From: Whitmania pigra
Lineage: Eukaryota; Annelida; Clitellata; Hirudinida; Haemopidae
DNA: 64,000 nucleotides
Assembly: GCA_021613335.1 (NCBI GenBank)
Contig: JAJTWR010000001.1
Location: forward strand, 382,001 to 446,000
Direction: 5' to 3'
Below, piece after piece: positions 24,000 through 35,744 of the stretch. The notes under the pieces were generated by a model. The model was not told the origin of the DNA and searched no databases. It saw only the letters and a program-made list of their open reading frames with translations. Positions within the stretch are counted from its first letter, which is position 1, and the number at the start of each line of letters is the position of its first letter. Both the position numbers and the translations under genes were made by a program.

Positions 24000-25264
24000 T
24001 ATTACATAATAATTTAATTAGTCAACGTCAGCAGCAGTGAGTGAACGGAGAATAAGTTTGTCTAATTTAAGATGATGAGTTAGGCTAGGCAGCAAGTGTG
24101 TTTTTAGAATATATAGTCTTTGGCACAGTTTGAGAGGAGCTCGCGAAATGGAATGGATGCCTTTCTGAATCATGTCTGCAGGTGATGCGAATTTCATTCG
24201 TGGCCCTATCTGAATACCGAGGTACTTGTATTCGTCGTTAATGTTAAAGGTCTTGAATTCTTTTCCTTGCAGCTTCAAGTAAGGTGTGGGGTGTACTATC
24301 CACTGCTTTTGTTTACTAGCTACTTCAGTTCTCATCGAGACGCATTTGTCAGGGTTCATCATGAGACCAACTTTAGCCATCTCCGCCTCCAGCTGTTTCA
24401 ACATCATTTCCATTCCAATGTCAGTTAACGACAACAGAAGGAGATCATCAGCAAAGACTATGTAATTACATTTCTCCTGTGATCCGGAGCCTCCGCTGAC
24501 GCCGAACGTGTAACGTTTCTGTTTATTGCAATCTATAAATGTCTAAACACAATGACAATAACGGCTAATCAAAACAATTCAGACCACAAGATGGCGACGA
24601 CATAGTCAAGCGTACAAAAAGATCTCTAATCGAACTAAAATATAAAAATAGACATATGTCACAGAACGACTTGTCGATTTGCTCATAAGCATGTCGATCA
24701 CAGCATTAAAGAGCATAGGAGACATTGGGTTTCCCTGTCTGACCCCTCTACAAACTGGAATAGACAATGAGTCCCTTCTCCATTTTCATGTAAACAACGT
24801 AGTTACTGTACAGACTCGTGAGATATCTGCTCAACACCGGGAGAGTGCCTAGACGACGGAGGACCCAAATGCTCGAATGGTGACTTACTGAGTCAAAGGC
24901 CTTTGCCACGTCGACGAAAGTCAGATTCAACTTTTGCCTTTCTTGTCTTTTCTTGTCGATGAGTGCCTTAACGATCTACAAGTTGTTGCCAAGACCGTCG
25001 CCATGCCGGAATGCTTTTGTCGCGAAGATAGAGGCCAAAAAAGCAGCATTCTTCTGTTAATTATTTGATGAAAAAGTCGGCTCATGAGAAGACCGACAGT
25101 TATCGGCCTAAATTCACTCGGGTTGGATGTTTCTTTAACCTTCGGAATGCAACTGACGACTCCTTCTTTAAATGGAGAAGGAGGCAAACCAACAAGCAAC
25201 CATAATGACAGGTGAACGGCACAATTGTATTTTTTAGAGAATTTTCTTTCTCATGCCATCCAGT
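24000..25264 (-). pseudogene. R2/R4-like RT, copy B
   Basis: Same element as copy A, 5' truncated inside the LDGMR motif at about 25264. It keeps the normal catalytic box (YIVFADDLLLL) and the thumb end APLKLCQRLYILKTHLLPSL, matching R2-type RTs. It ends at SLTAADVD followed by a stop, with no endonuclease domain. The frame is broken near 24960 and 24760 and split by the shared 186-bp insertion. Confidence 0.82.
24478..24663 (-). repeat. Second copy of the 186-bp RT insertion
   Basis: Identical position and ends as 19331-19516, showing that copies A and B descend from one already-interrupted element. Confidence 0.7.
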
Positions 25265-25905
25265 ATATAGACATGGAAAACTTTAAATAAATGGGAAAAA
25301 TTAAGGCGTATTGTTTATTGCATGATTTTATTTGTTTATATTATTAAATCTGTTGATAAAATTGTCACTTCAACGTTGGTGATAGCTCGGCTACTATGAT
25401 TTAAACTACCCAAAAATTATGTTCCAATTGAAATATTTTATCTTTTCGCTCCTAGAGCGAAAAATTCTAAAAATTATAAAAAATATATTTAAAAAGAGTT
25501 ATTAATATTATCATTGAGAAATCTAATAGCTCACTTATGTTGTAAAGTCATTCGATAATCTATGTTAAATTCCAACTCCAAATCAAACACTTTCTTGCAA
25601 ACAAGGCGAAAGGAACTCAAGGAATGATCAAAAGAAACAATTGGAGGAAAATTTCGCAAGCAGTATTCTGAATATGTTAGCACAGGTAAGGAGGCTAAAG
25701 TCGCGATGAGCAACTGAACTACTTAGCGAGTAAATATGATGTAAAGCTAAACTTCAAAAAATCCTGGATCCAGTATATTATAATTTTAAACAAACCAAAA
25801 ATAAAAGCGAAATTTTAACTATGCACGACCTTATACGTACCTTAGCTAGATATATACATATTTATTTATTTATTTATAATATCTTAACATCAAACAATTT
25901 CTAAA

Positions 25906-26175
25906 AATGCAGTCTCCGACAGAAAAGTTGTTTTAATTAATACCATTCGTAATTAAGAATGTGGCCGTCCATAGAAACCATTGAAGCTGGCATGATCGAT
26001 ATTCAAAATTAAAAGGTTGTTGCAAATCCATTGTTTGCCTCGTTCGTCTCCATATATACGTTTCTTTTCTAAATACCTTCCATACACCCCTTTTAAGTTA
26101 CTTGTTATAAAAGTCTGAAACTATTAGGAAGTTATATTAAAATTTCAGGCCATAAAATCACTTCTATATTTAAAA
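25906..26175 (+). promoter_or_regulatory. Promoter and 5' UTR of lectin gene L4
   Basis: Conserved proximal block, then TATAAAA at 26106-26112, 70 bp before the ATG. The type-B upstream module lies just before it (25430-25790). Confidence 0.65.
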
Positions 26176-27600
26176 ATGGTTTTCAGATTATTAATAGTTT
26201 TACTAATTTACAACTTCGTGGATATTTCAGAATCCAAATTCAGAAGCACATTTCAAATGAAACTCGACTGTTACGGCAAACCAGGATGTGCTTTGGACCT
26301 TCCATCTGCAGTTGAAACAGGAGTAGAAACCAAAAGCTGTTGTGCAGTGATTTGCAAGGATCAGATGAACTGCACGAGCTTCAACTACTTGGAAAATAAT
26401 GAAACATGTCAGTTGTTTCGTTTCCTTCCCTTCAAGATCATGTCCTATCCTAAATGTTACAACTACTATGTGAGTTTTAGTTTGATTTGCAGATTTTGAC
26501 AAATTGGTATTTTTGAAGGTTCTTTCGAATATAAATAAATGAAATAAACTGAAAAGAGTTACATTGTTACATTGATGTCTTCTTTGTAGATGCCATCAAT
26601 GATCGACTTGCCAAGTAAACTTAGTTTTGCAGTAAATTAGTATTTAGTTTTTATGAAGAAAAAAAGATTAATAAAAAAACCATTTAATTTAAAGATCATT
26701 TTTATTAAATTAAATAAATTATAAATTAAACTAAATTAAATAAATTATAAATTTCGAATTTTAGCAAATGGAAATCTTGCCTTAAAAAGAGAAACATGTC
26801 AGAGCTCAACAGATGCAGTTTCTATGGGCAACCTCTCGTCATGGCTGGCAGTGGATGGTTTGCATGGAACCGATATTAGGAATTGTGCTCAAACTAAGGA
26901 TCCTAACGGAGGAGAGAACTGGTTCATGGTGGATTTGAGGCAAACTGTTGGCGTCAGACTCGTCCGAGTTTTGACGTTTACGTCTATTCGTAGGTTTTTA
27001 GATGTGGTTCTTCATTTGATTAACTAAGATTATTTAGATCAAATTGGTCTAACTTAATGGTTATTCATTTTTAGAAACTCAAATGCTTCATGAAGTTACT
27101 TTTTGGGCTGTGACTGTATTTGTGTTTAAATTATAAAGTAATTTCTACTATGAATTATGTCATTCACAATTCATGCTACCGAAAATAAAAACGTAAATTA
27201 ATATAATGCCAAAAGTTTCGGTAAAAATTTCAATTAAAAAATAACTAGCAAATTATTATTAGAAATTATCAAATTATCATGAAGAAATGACAAAATGGTT
27301 AATATAAAAGGTTTAGCATTTATTTTTCAAATACATAAATTGACATTTTAAGCCAATGAATTTCTGAGATACCTCAACCTGATCATTGGTCTCACTAATG
27401 ATTCTTGGCTCGTAAAGAGACCAGTAAGAAACACCTATCCTTTGTGTGGATACTACCCTAAAAGACTGAGTTCTGGTTCCTGGATTGAAGTCAATTGTTC
27501 TACCAATGGAGCACAACAAGCGAGATACGTCATTGTCCAACAAACTCCAGTCAAGTCGTCCGCTGGACGCTTGAGTCTGTGTGAAGTTCAGGTCTTTTAA
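26176..27600 (+). CDS. PAN + fucolectin-like secreted protein, copy L4 (type B)
   Basis: Exons 26176-26469, 26590-26614, 26765-26989, 27353-27600; 263 aa predicted. Type B signal peptide (MVFRLLIVLLIYNFVDIS) and PAN core KSCCAVICKDQMNC. The micro-exon reads MPSMIDLP. Exon 3 is GTD type but two codons shorter (GTDIRNCAQ), an in-frame deletion in the loop before the conserved Cys. The lectin domain ends LCEVQVF. All splice sites and phases fit. Confidence 0.82.
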
Positions 27601-28430
27601 AGATTTTGAAAGTTGAAAATTGAAGTTGAATCGATTTTTCTTGGAATTTTCAAAGTGACTCGGTTGTGACAAACAAAATATCGGAAAAATATTTTCTGAA
27701 TTTTTTTAAAGTTTTTCTCAGATTTGATGAATTAATTGATATATTCTTACAATTACAAGACATTCACCGCAGGTTCTGTTGTATAACCTTCATAATCATA
27801 ATCACAATCGTTATCGTCCTCATCATCTTCACCTTCTTGAATATTCCTCATACATATATTGAAAGCATACATCAGTCCAGCAACAACTTTCATTCATGTT
27901 GTAGGATTCTGTGATCATCATCATTATCATCATCCAAAAAAGTTAAACATTTTCTCCTGCAAGTCAATAAGCTTCATTATCTGTTGTTGCTTGCTTATTC
28001 AGAATTCTGCCTGCAAATCGATGGTGTTTTTGAGCAATTTTTCTCAAAAATGTGGCCAACAGAAAGCCTTGCGTTAATAAATTGCAAATATTTAAAATTA
28101 AAGAAACTTAAAGTGATTAAGTTCTGCTAAAGTTAAATTTATTCTTTATGTAATTAATTTTTTTAAATAGACATGGACAACATAAAATTTAGGCGTAATG
28201 TTTATTGCATGATTTTTTTTAATTTTGATGAATATTAAATAATAAATCATCATCGCCTTTAATGAAATTAATGAATGTCTTGAAAGCACAGAAACACTTT
28301 TGAATCTTATTGGGGATGTTAACGAATAAATATGAATCTCACTTGGACCTTGAATTGTAGCATCAGAAACATGTACTGCAATTTAAGCGCATTTTACAAA
28401 CTAAATATGTGAATATTTAAAAAAAATTAT
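27601..28430. other. 3' flank of L4 with GTD-type module
   Basis: Same order of words as behind L1-L3, including the short CATCATC tract near 27918 and AATAAA at 28076-28081. No coding sequence recognised on the plus strand. Confidence 0.5.
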
Positions 28431-29006
28431 TAATATACAAAAAATGATAGTATTACATAATAATTTAATTAGTCAACATCAGCAGCAGTGAGTGAACGGA
28501 GAGCGAGTTTTTCAAATGTAAGATGATGAGTTAGGCTAGGTAGCAAGTGTGTTTTTAGAATATGTAGTCTTTGGCAAAGTTTGAGAGATCGCGAAATGGA
28601 AACTTTTCTGAATCATGTCTGCACTTGATGCGAATTTCATTCTTGGCCCTATCTGAATACCGAGGTACTTGTATGCGTCGTTAATGTTAAAGGTCTTGAA
28701 TCCTTTTCCTTGCAGCTTCAAGTAAGGAGTGGGGTGTGCTATCCACTGCTTTTGTTTACTAGCAACTTCATTTCTCATCCAGACGCATTTATCAGGGTTC
28801 ATGATGAGACCAACTTTAGCCATCTCCGCCTCCAGTTGTTTCAACATCATTTCCATTCCAATGTCAGTTAACGACAACAGAAGGAGATCATCAGCAAAGA
28901 CTATGTAATTACATTTCTCCTGTTAGCTGGAGCCTCCGCTGACGCCGAACGTGTAACGTTTCTGTTTATTGCAATCTATAAATGTCTAAACACAATGACA
29001 ATAACA
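28430..29006 (-). pseudogene. R2/R4-like RT, copy C (truncated)
   Basis: Only the segment from YIVFADDLLLL to the thumb remains (NPDKCVWMR, YKYLGIQIG). It ends 5' inside the shared 186-bp insertion (28921-29005) and joins directly to L5 upstream DNA, so a deletion removed the rest of the RT and the Helitron fragment expected before a type A gene. Confidence 0.75.
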
Positions 29007-29068
29007 GTTATAAAATATAATATATATATATATTATATATAGAAAGAACTTAATATCAAACATGTTGG

Positions 29069-29325
29069 TAAATTGCTGCCTCCGAGAGAAAATTTATTTT
29101 AATTAATACCATATAACTTTTAAGCATTATGCTTTTACATTCGTAATGTGGCCGTCCATTGAAGCTGGCATGATCGATATTCAAAATTAAAGCTTGTTGC
29201 AAATCCATTGTTTTCTTCGTTCGTCTCCAATTCGACGTTTCCTTTTTAAACACCACCTATAAAAGTCTGAGAACATTGAGGCACAATTATATTTTTAGGC
29301 CATTTTACATTTTTATATTTATAAA
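29069..29325 (+). promoter_or_regulatory. Promoter and 5' UTR of lectin gene L5
   Basis: Nearly identical to that of L3, but with the standard TATAAAA (29258-29264), 68 bp before the ATG. Confidence 0.6.
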
Positions 29326-30680
29326 ATGATTTTCAGCGCATTATTAATAACTTTACTAGGTTGCAACCTCATGAATATTTCAGAATGTAATATCAGAAGC
29401 ACATTTCAAATGACACTCGATTGTTACGGCAAACCAGGATGTGCTTTGGACCTTCCATCTTCAGTTGAAACAGGAGTAAAAACCAAAATCTGGTGTGCAG
29501 TGATTTGCAAGATTCAGATGAACTGCACGAGCCTTCAACTACTTGGAAAATAATAAAACATGTCAGTTGTTTCATTCCTTCCCTTCAAGATCATGTCCTA
29601 TCCTAAATGTTACAACTACAATGTGAGTTTTACTATGACAAATTCGTCTTTTGAAATGTTCTTTCGAAAAATAAATAATGAAATAAACGGAAATAGTTAC
29701 ATTGTTACATTGATTTCTCTTTGTAGATGCCATCAAGGATTGTCTTACCAAGTAAACTTAGTTTGCAGTGAATATTTACTTATTAAAAAGAAAAATCAAT
29801 AAAATACTCATTTACTAAATCTAAAGATATTTTTACTAAATTAAATAATTTATAAATTTCGATTTCAGCAAATGGAAATCTTGCATTAAAAAGAGAAACA
29901 TGTCAGAGTTCAACAGATGCAATTTCTATGAGCAACCTCTCGTCATGGCTGGCAGTGGATGGTTTTCATGGAACCGATGTTGGGAAAACACATTGTGCTC
30001 AAACTAAGGATCCTAACGGAGGAGAGAACTGGTTCATGGTGGATTTAAGGCAAACTGTTGGCGTCAGACTCGTCCGAGTTTTGACGTTTACGTCTATTCG
30101 TAGGTTTTTAGATGTGGTTCTTCATTTGATTAACTAACATTATTTAGATCAACTTGGTCTAATTATTAATTCATTTATAGACATTCAAATGCGTCACATA
30201 GTTCCTTTATGGGATGTGAATGTATTTGTGTTTAAACTATAAAGTAATTTCTACGATGAATTAGATCATTCATGCTATCGAAATATAAACGCAAATTAAT
30301 ATAATGCCAAATTTCGGTAAAACTTTTATTTGAAAAATAACTAGCCAACTATCATTAGTGAAGAAATGACAAAAGTGTAAATGATTTAGCATTTATTTTA
30401 AAAAATACAAAAATTCACATTTTAAGCTAATGAATTTGTGAGATACTTCAACCTGATCATTGGTCTCACCAATGATTCTTGGCTCGTAAAGAGACCAGTA
30501 AGAAACACTTATCCTTTATGTGGAATCTACCCTAAATCACCAAATTCTGGTTCCTGGATTGAAGTCAATTGTTCTACCAAAGGAGCACGACCAGTGAGAT
30601 ACGTCATTGTCCAACAAACTCCATATAATTCGTGGATAACTGGTGGACGCTTGAGTCTGTGTGAAGTTAAGGTCTTTTAA
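29326..30680 (+). pseudogene. PAN + fucolectin-like gene, copy L5 (type A), frameshifted
   Basis: Exon positions 29326-29622, 29727-29751, 29869-30099, 30427-30680 keep good splice sites. Exon 1 has an extra C in ACGAGCCTTCAACTAC (other copies have one C fewer) and loses a base about 40 nt later in TTTCATTCC. Between the two the frame is shifted and meets a TAA, so the PAN domain is truncated at about residue 75. The later exons are intact (ENWFMVDLRQ, end LCEVKVF). Many single-base indels in nearby homopolymers compared with L3 suggest either decay or consensus error in the assembly. Confidence 0.75.
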
Positions 30681-31284
30681 AGATTTTCAAAGTTGAAAAT
30701 TGAAGTTGAATCGATTTTCTTTGATTTCCAAAGTCACGCGGTTGTGACAAACAAAATATTGGAAAAATTGTTTCCTGAAATTTTTCAAACGTTTTTCTTA
30801 GATTTGATGAATTAATTGATATATTCTTACAATTACCAACTTTCACTGTCTAATCTTCATAATCATTATCATAATCGTCTTCATATATTTGATTAATACT
30901 CGTACGTGTATGGAACGCATCCATCAGTCCAGCAACAACTTTCTTTCATGTTGCAGGATTCCGTGATCATCATCATCATTTCTGTAAAATTTCCTCAAAT
31001 TGTTGCCAACAGAAAGCCTTGCATTAATAAATTTGTAAATATCTGAAATTAAAGAAAAGTGATTAAGTTCTGCTGCAGTTAAATATATTGTTTATGTGAT
31101 TAATTATGTTTATATAGACATGGAAAGCTTTAAATACATGGGGAAATTTTAAGCGTATTGTTTATTGCATGATTTTATTTAATTGTTATAAATATTAAAT
31201 AAGAAATCATCATCGCCTTTAATAAAATTAATGAATGTCTTGAAATCCCAGAAACACTTTTGAATCTTATTAGGGATGTTAACA

Positions 31285-31398
31285 AATAACCCGGGAGTCC
31301 GCACATAAGCAAGTTAAATAATAAGTTTGTTAGAGCAAGTATTCAGTTAACGGAACTGAATAACAGAAGTTAAGTGTTAAAGGATTTGACTACTTAAT
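31285..31398. repeat. Partial copy of the 310-bp element of 22776-23085
   Basis: Shares CCCGGG.GTCCGCA.ATAAG and TATTCAGTTAACGGAACTGA with it in the reverse orientation. Confidence 0.6.
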
Positions 31399-31687
31399 GA
31401 TCAAAAGGAATGATCAAAAGAAACAATTGGAGGAAGATTTCTCAAGCAGTATTCTCAATAAGTTAGCACAGGTAAGGAGGCTAAAGTCGCGATGAACAAC
31501 TGAACAACTAAGCGTGTAAATATGATGTAAAGCTAAAATTCCAAAAATCCTGGATCCCGTATATTATAATTTTAAACAAACTAAAAAAGTGAAATTTTAA
31601 CTATGCACGACCTTATACGTACCTTAGCGAGACTATATACATACATATATATTTATTTATTATCTTTAAATCAAAACAATTCTAAAA

Positions 31688-32145
31688 ATGCAGTCTCCGA
31701 CAGAAAAAGTTGTTTTTAATTAATACCATTCGTAATTAAGAATGGTGGCCGTCCATAGAAAACCATTGAAGTTGGCATGATCGATATTCAAAATTAAAGC
31801 TTGTTGCAAATCCCTGTTTGCTTCTTATTATCTATACATATAAATTTATTTATAATATCTTAAAATCAAACCAATTCTAAAACTGCAGTCTCCGACAGAA
31901 AAGTTGTTTTTAATTAATACCATTCGTAATTAAGAATGTGGCCGTCCATAGAAACCATTGAAGTTGGCATGATCGATATTCAAAATTAAAAGCTTGTTGC
32001 AAATCCATTGTTTGCTTCGTTCGTCTCCATATCGACGTTTCCTTTCTAAATACTTTCCATACACTAAGATATATGTTATAAAAGTCTGAAACTATTGAGG
32101 AGTTATTTTGAAATTTCAGGCCTTAAAATCACTTTAATATTTAAA
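31688..32145 (+). promoter_or_regulatory. Duplicated promoter-proximal block and promoter of L6
   Basis: The block from CAGTCTCCGACAGAAAA to TTGCAAATCC occurs twice, at about 31688-31820 and 31887-32012. Only the second is followed by a TATA box (TATAAAA 32077-32083) and the ATG at 32146. Confidence 0.65.
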
Positions 32146-33497
32146 ATGGTTTTCAGATTATTAACAGTTTTACTCATTTACAACCTCGTGAATATTTCAG
32201 AATCCAATTTCAGAAGCACATTTCAGATGACACTCGACTGTTACGGCAAACCAGGATGTGCTTTGGACCTTCCATCTTCAGCTGAAACAGGAGTAAAAAC
32301 CAAAAGCTGTTGTGCAGGGATTTGCAATTATCAGATGAACTGCATGAGTTTCAACCACTTGGAAAATAATAAAACATGTCAGTTATTTCGCTTCTTTCCC
32401 TTCAAGATCATGTCCTATCCTAAATGTTACAACTACTATGTGAGTTTTAGTTTGATTTGCAGAATTTGACAAATTGGTACTTTTGAAGGTTCTTTCGAAA
32501 ATAAATAAATGATATAAACTGAAAAGAGTTACATTGTTACATTGATGTCTTCATTGTAGATGCCTTCAAGGATCGTCTTGCCAAGTAAACTTAGTTTGGA
32601 GTGAATTATTTAATTAAGAAGAAGAAAAAAAGACTAATAATTTACTTTAAAAAATAATTTTACTGAATTAAATAAATTATAAATTTTGAATTTCAGCAAA
32701 TGGAAATCTTGCCTTAAAAAGAGAAACATGTCAGAGTTCAAAAGGTGCAGTTTCTATGGGTATCCTCTCGTCATGGCTGGCAGTGGATGATTTTCATGGA
32801 TCTACTTCTTCGATGGCACATTGTTCTCAAACTAAGGATCCTGACGGAGGAGAGAACTGGTTCATGGTGGATTTGAGGCAAACTGTGAGCATCAAGCTCG
32901 TCCGTATTTTGACGTTTTGGGGAAAATGTAGGTTTTATAGTTAATTATTTATTTGATTACAATACGTTGCATAATTGAGATGATTTGGATTGTCATTGTT
33001 AATTCACCCTTAGAAGTTTAAATATTCCAAAAATAGTTCTGAATGTATTTGTGTCTCAAGTATAAAGTAATTTCTTTAAAGAATTAGGACAATCAATCTT
33101 TCGAAAGGTAATCGAAACTACAAAACATTCGGATATTTAAATTAAATAATATCATTTAATTTAAAAAATATCATTAGAGACAAATTTATAAAATGATTAT
33201 TGATGAACTCAGCATCTATTTATATAATTAAAAAACGCTTTTCAAGCTGTCACTCTCTCGAGATATCTCAACCTGATCATTGGTCTCACCAATGATTCTT
33301 GGCTCGTAAAGAGACCAGTAAGAAACACCTATCTTTTGTGTGGAATCTACCCTAAAACACCGCGTTATGCTTCCTGGATTGATGTCAGTTGTTCTACCAA
33401 AGGAGCACAACCAGTGAGATACGTCATTGTCCAACAAACTCCACTCAACTTGTCCATGGGTGGACAAGTGAGTCTGTGTGAAGTTCAAGTCTTTTAA
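32146..33497 (+). CDS. PAN + fucolectin-like secreted protein, copy L6 (type B)
   Basis: Exons 32146-32439, 32560-32584, 32697-32927, 33247-33497; 266 aa predicted. Type B signal peptide and PAN with a diverged core (CCAGICNYQMNCMSFNHL). The lectin half-domain is the first STS-type in the array: FHGSTSSMAHCSQTKDPDGG and LVRILTFWG in place of GTDV...CAQTKDPNGG and VLTFTS. Exon 4 starts SVTLSRYLN and ends LCEVQVF. Splice phases all fit. The antisense strand is also open across exon 4 (see findings). Confidence 0.82.
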
Positions 33498-34085
33498 AGA
33501 CTTTGAAATATGAAAATTTGATTTGAAATGAATTTCTTGGAATTTCCAAACTGACATTTTTGTGACTCGATTGTGAGACGCAAAATCTCGGCAAATTTAT
33601 TTCCTGTAATCTTTTAAAGTAATTCTCAGTTTTGTTGTAAGGTTTAGTTGATGTATTCTTACAATTACCTTCATTCACCATATATTCTGTTGTTGTAATC
33701 TTTATTATCATAATCATAATCGTTATCATCGTTTTGCAGAATATTGATTCATCCATGTTTCCTTCTTCATGCATGGACAAGATCTCATTTTGCATCAGTT
33801 CAGCAACAACTTTTATTCGGATGTTATGATTTTGTGATTTGGATTTTTTTGTTTTTTTCGTCACAGTGGCTCTTAAAAATAAAAAAAACCCATTATTTCA
33901 GTAATGCCAAATCATTTCCAATTTGTTTAGTAAAGCAGTTAATCAAAAATAATAACCATTAATTAAACTATTGCATTGATATTTAATATCACAAATTTGT
34001 TTAAAACATTAGTGAAAAACCTATTCTAAGTTAAACAGCATTTTAAGGTTTTAAAACAAAATATGTTATCATATACCTCTAATGA
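33498..34085. repeat. STS-type 3' flank module
   Basis: Shared with the flanks of L7 (about 42189-42745), L8 (inverted, about 53590-54041) and L10 (about 62231-62830). It ends in the word AAAACAAAATATGTTATC, after which the four copies diverge or, for L6, L8 and L10, continue with ATATACCTCT. Confidence 0.75.
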
Positions 34086-34379
34086 GACAAATATTGGCTC
34101 GAAATATACCTAAATATATTTACCAAAATCCTGCAGGGGGTATAATTGGGCATCGAGTCCTAGAGCAAAAAGATCAGTAGATTGTTGGCATACGTGTTTA
34201 TAATATAACATTGAGTTAGAATTCAGACCGATATGCTTAATGGATTAAGAGAATTTGTAATGAGAATAAAGTAAGGATGAGTTAGATTAGATCTTCCTAT
34301 GTAATATGTAGAATATTTTCTTTATCTTTTCATTTCTTTTTGGGCATAACTGATTACTAGTTTGCTAGTTAACAGATAC

Positions 34380-34770
34380 GAGGAGATCAAGAAGGAGACC
34401 AGATAGTAGATCAAGCCTACGAATCCGGTACAAGGGTCACTTCAATCATCAGGAATGTCTTCAGTTGGGAAAAGAGAAAGATTCAATTGACTGTCTGTTA
34501 AACAAAAGTATCATTTTTTGTAAGGGGGAGATATGTCATGACTGGATCTCTGAGATCACTAGACATGTCTTCCAGATTCGTTATTAACTGAATGATTTGT
34601 GGCTCGCGAGTGCATTTCATTACTTTCGATTATTTGTTTAAGCTATCTGATGTCATTCTGGAGCTCAGGCGGAGGTAATTTAAGATAATGAATAATGTTT
34701 TATAGACAACTGGTTTGATCAACTGGTAGGCGTGTATTGACCTTCTTTCGTGAATTTCCATTCTATTTTG
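34380..34770 (+). mobile_element. LTR-retrotransposon fragment: polypurine tract plus partial LTR
   Basis: AAGGGGGAGATA (polypurine tract) directly precedes TGTCATGACTGGATCTCTG, the start of an LTR also found at 49467-49993 and, in part, at 42761. Similarity to the 49.5 kb LTR stops at about 34763. Confidence 0.65.
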
Positions 34771-35744
34771 CCTTCGGTACGTCCCTGATTTCATGTAATC
34801 ATATTTTGTTAAAATTCCATCCATATTTGTAAGAGATTTTAAAATATTTTTTTTAACGGATAAGAACGAATATATTATTAATATATTTTATGTATGTATA
34901 TTATAAATGTTTACCGAACAAATCATAAATTATGAAGCTCGATTATCATAACCTGTCATAACGATCTTGGACAGTTAACGAATTAAAAAAAAAAAAAATT
35001 ATTACTTGCAATAAACGACAACCATTCTGGGCATAATTGATTTTGCAATGTTGTGTAACGTACAATTTCCATTTTTAAAAATCCAGTTTACTTGTGGTAA
35101 AAAAATCGTTTCGCTTCAGTTTTTGAGCAGTCATAAATATTTAAAGTAGTATTCTTCGGAACTGCGATAACAAGTATCACTCGAAGCATTAGCTTTGTAA
35201 TCCATAAGAAGTAATTGAACATTAGGTTATTTGTTGTTAAATTGTTATTTGTTCCTTAAATGTTGATATTTGTAAATTGATAAAAATAATGTTAAGAATA
35301 TAAAAAACAAAAAATAAATTTATTAATAGAATTAAGAAACATTTTTTTTCCAAAGAAGAGAGTTAAACTATAAAAAAATTTGACATGAATATCGATATTG
35401 GTTGGGTAAAATTGTTGAATTAAAAAATATTGTTAATAATATTCGATTAATTATAACGATTTCCAAAATATTTTTTATTTTACACTCAATACTAATTAAT
35501 ACATTTATTTTGAACTAATAGCCGAAACATTTGTAATATTAGCAACACAATAGAGACAAATCAATGCCATCCCTCCAAACAAAAGCGTCGAGAAGCTCTC
35601 ATATTCATGGTTACGTTGCTTGCTGTTGCCTAATTGGACGGATAATTAACAAAAAACGATGAACAAGGCTAATTAATCAAATAAAATAATAAATTAGTTA
35701 ATTAATAACCGATTAAACAGTTGCTAAGTCACCAAATTTAGACA
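34771..35744. other. Spacer before the 35.7 kb gene
   Basis: AT-rich, with homopolymer runs. It presumably includes the promoter of the next gene; no TATA box can be singled out. Confidence 0.3.

Noticed and set aside
34630..34824. Minus-strand 64-codon frame
   Set aside because: Lies across the LTR fragment; the LTR explains its similarity to 49.6 kb.
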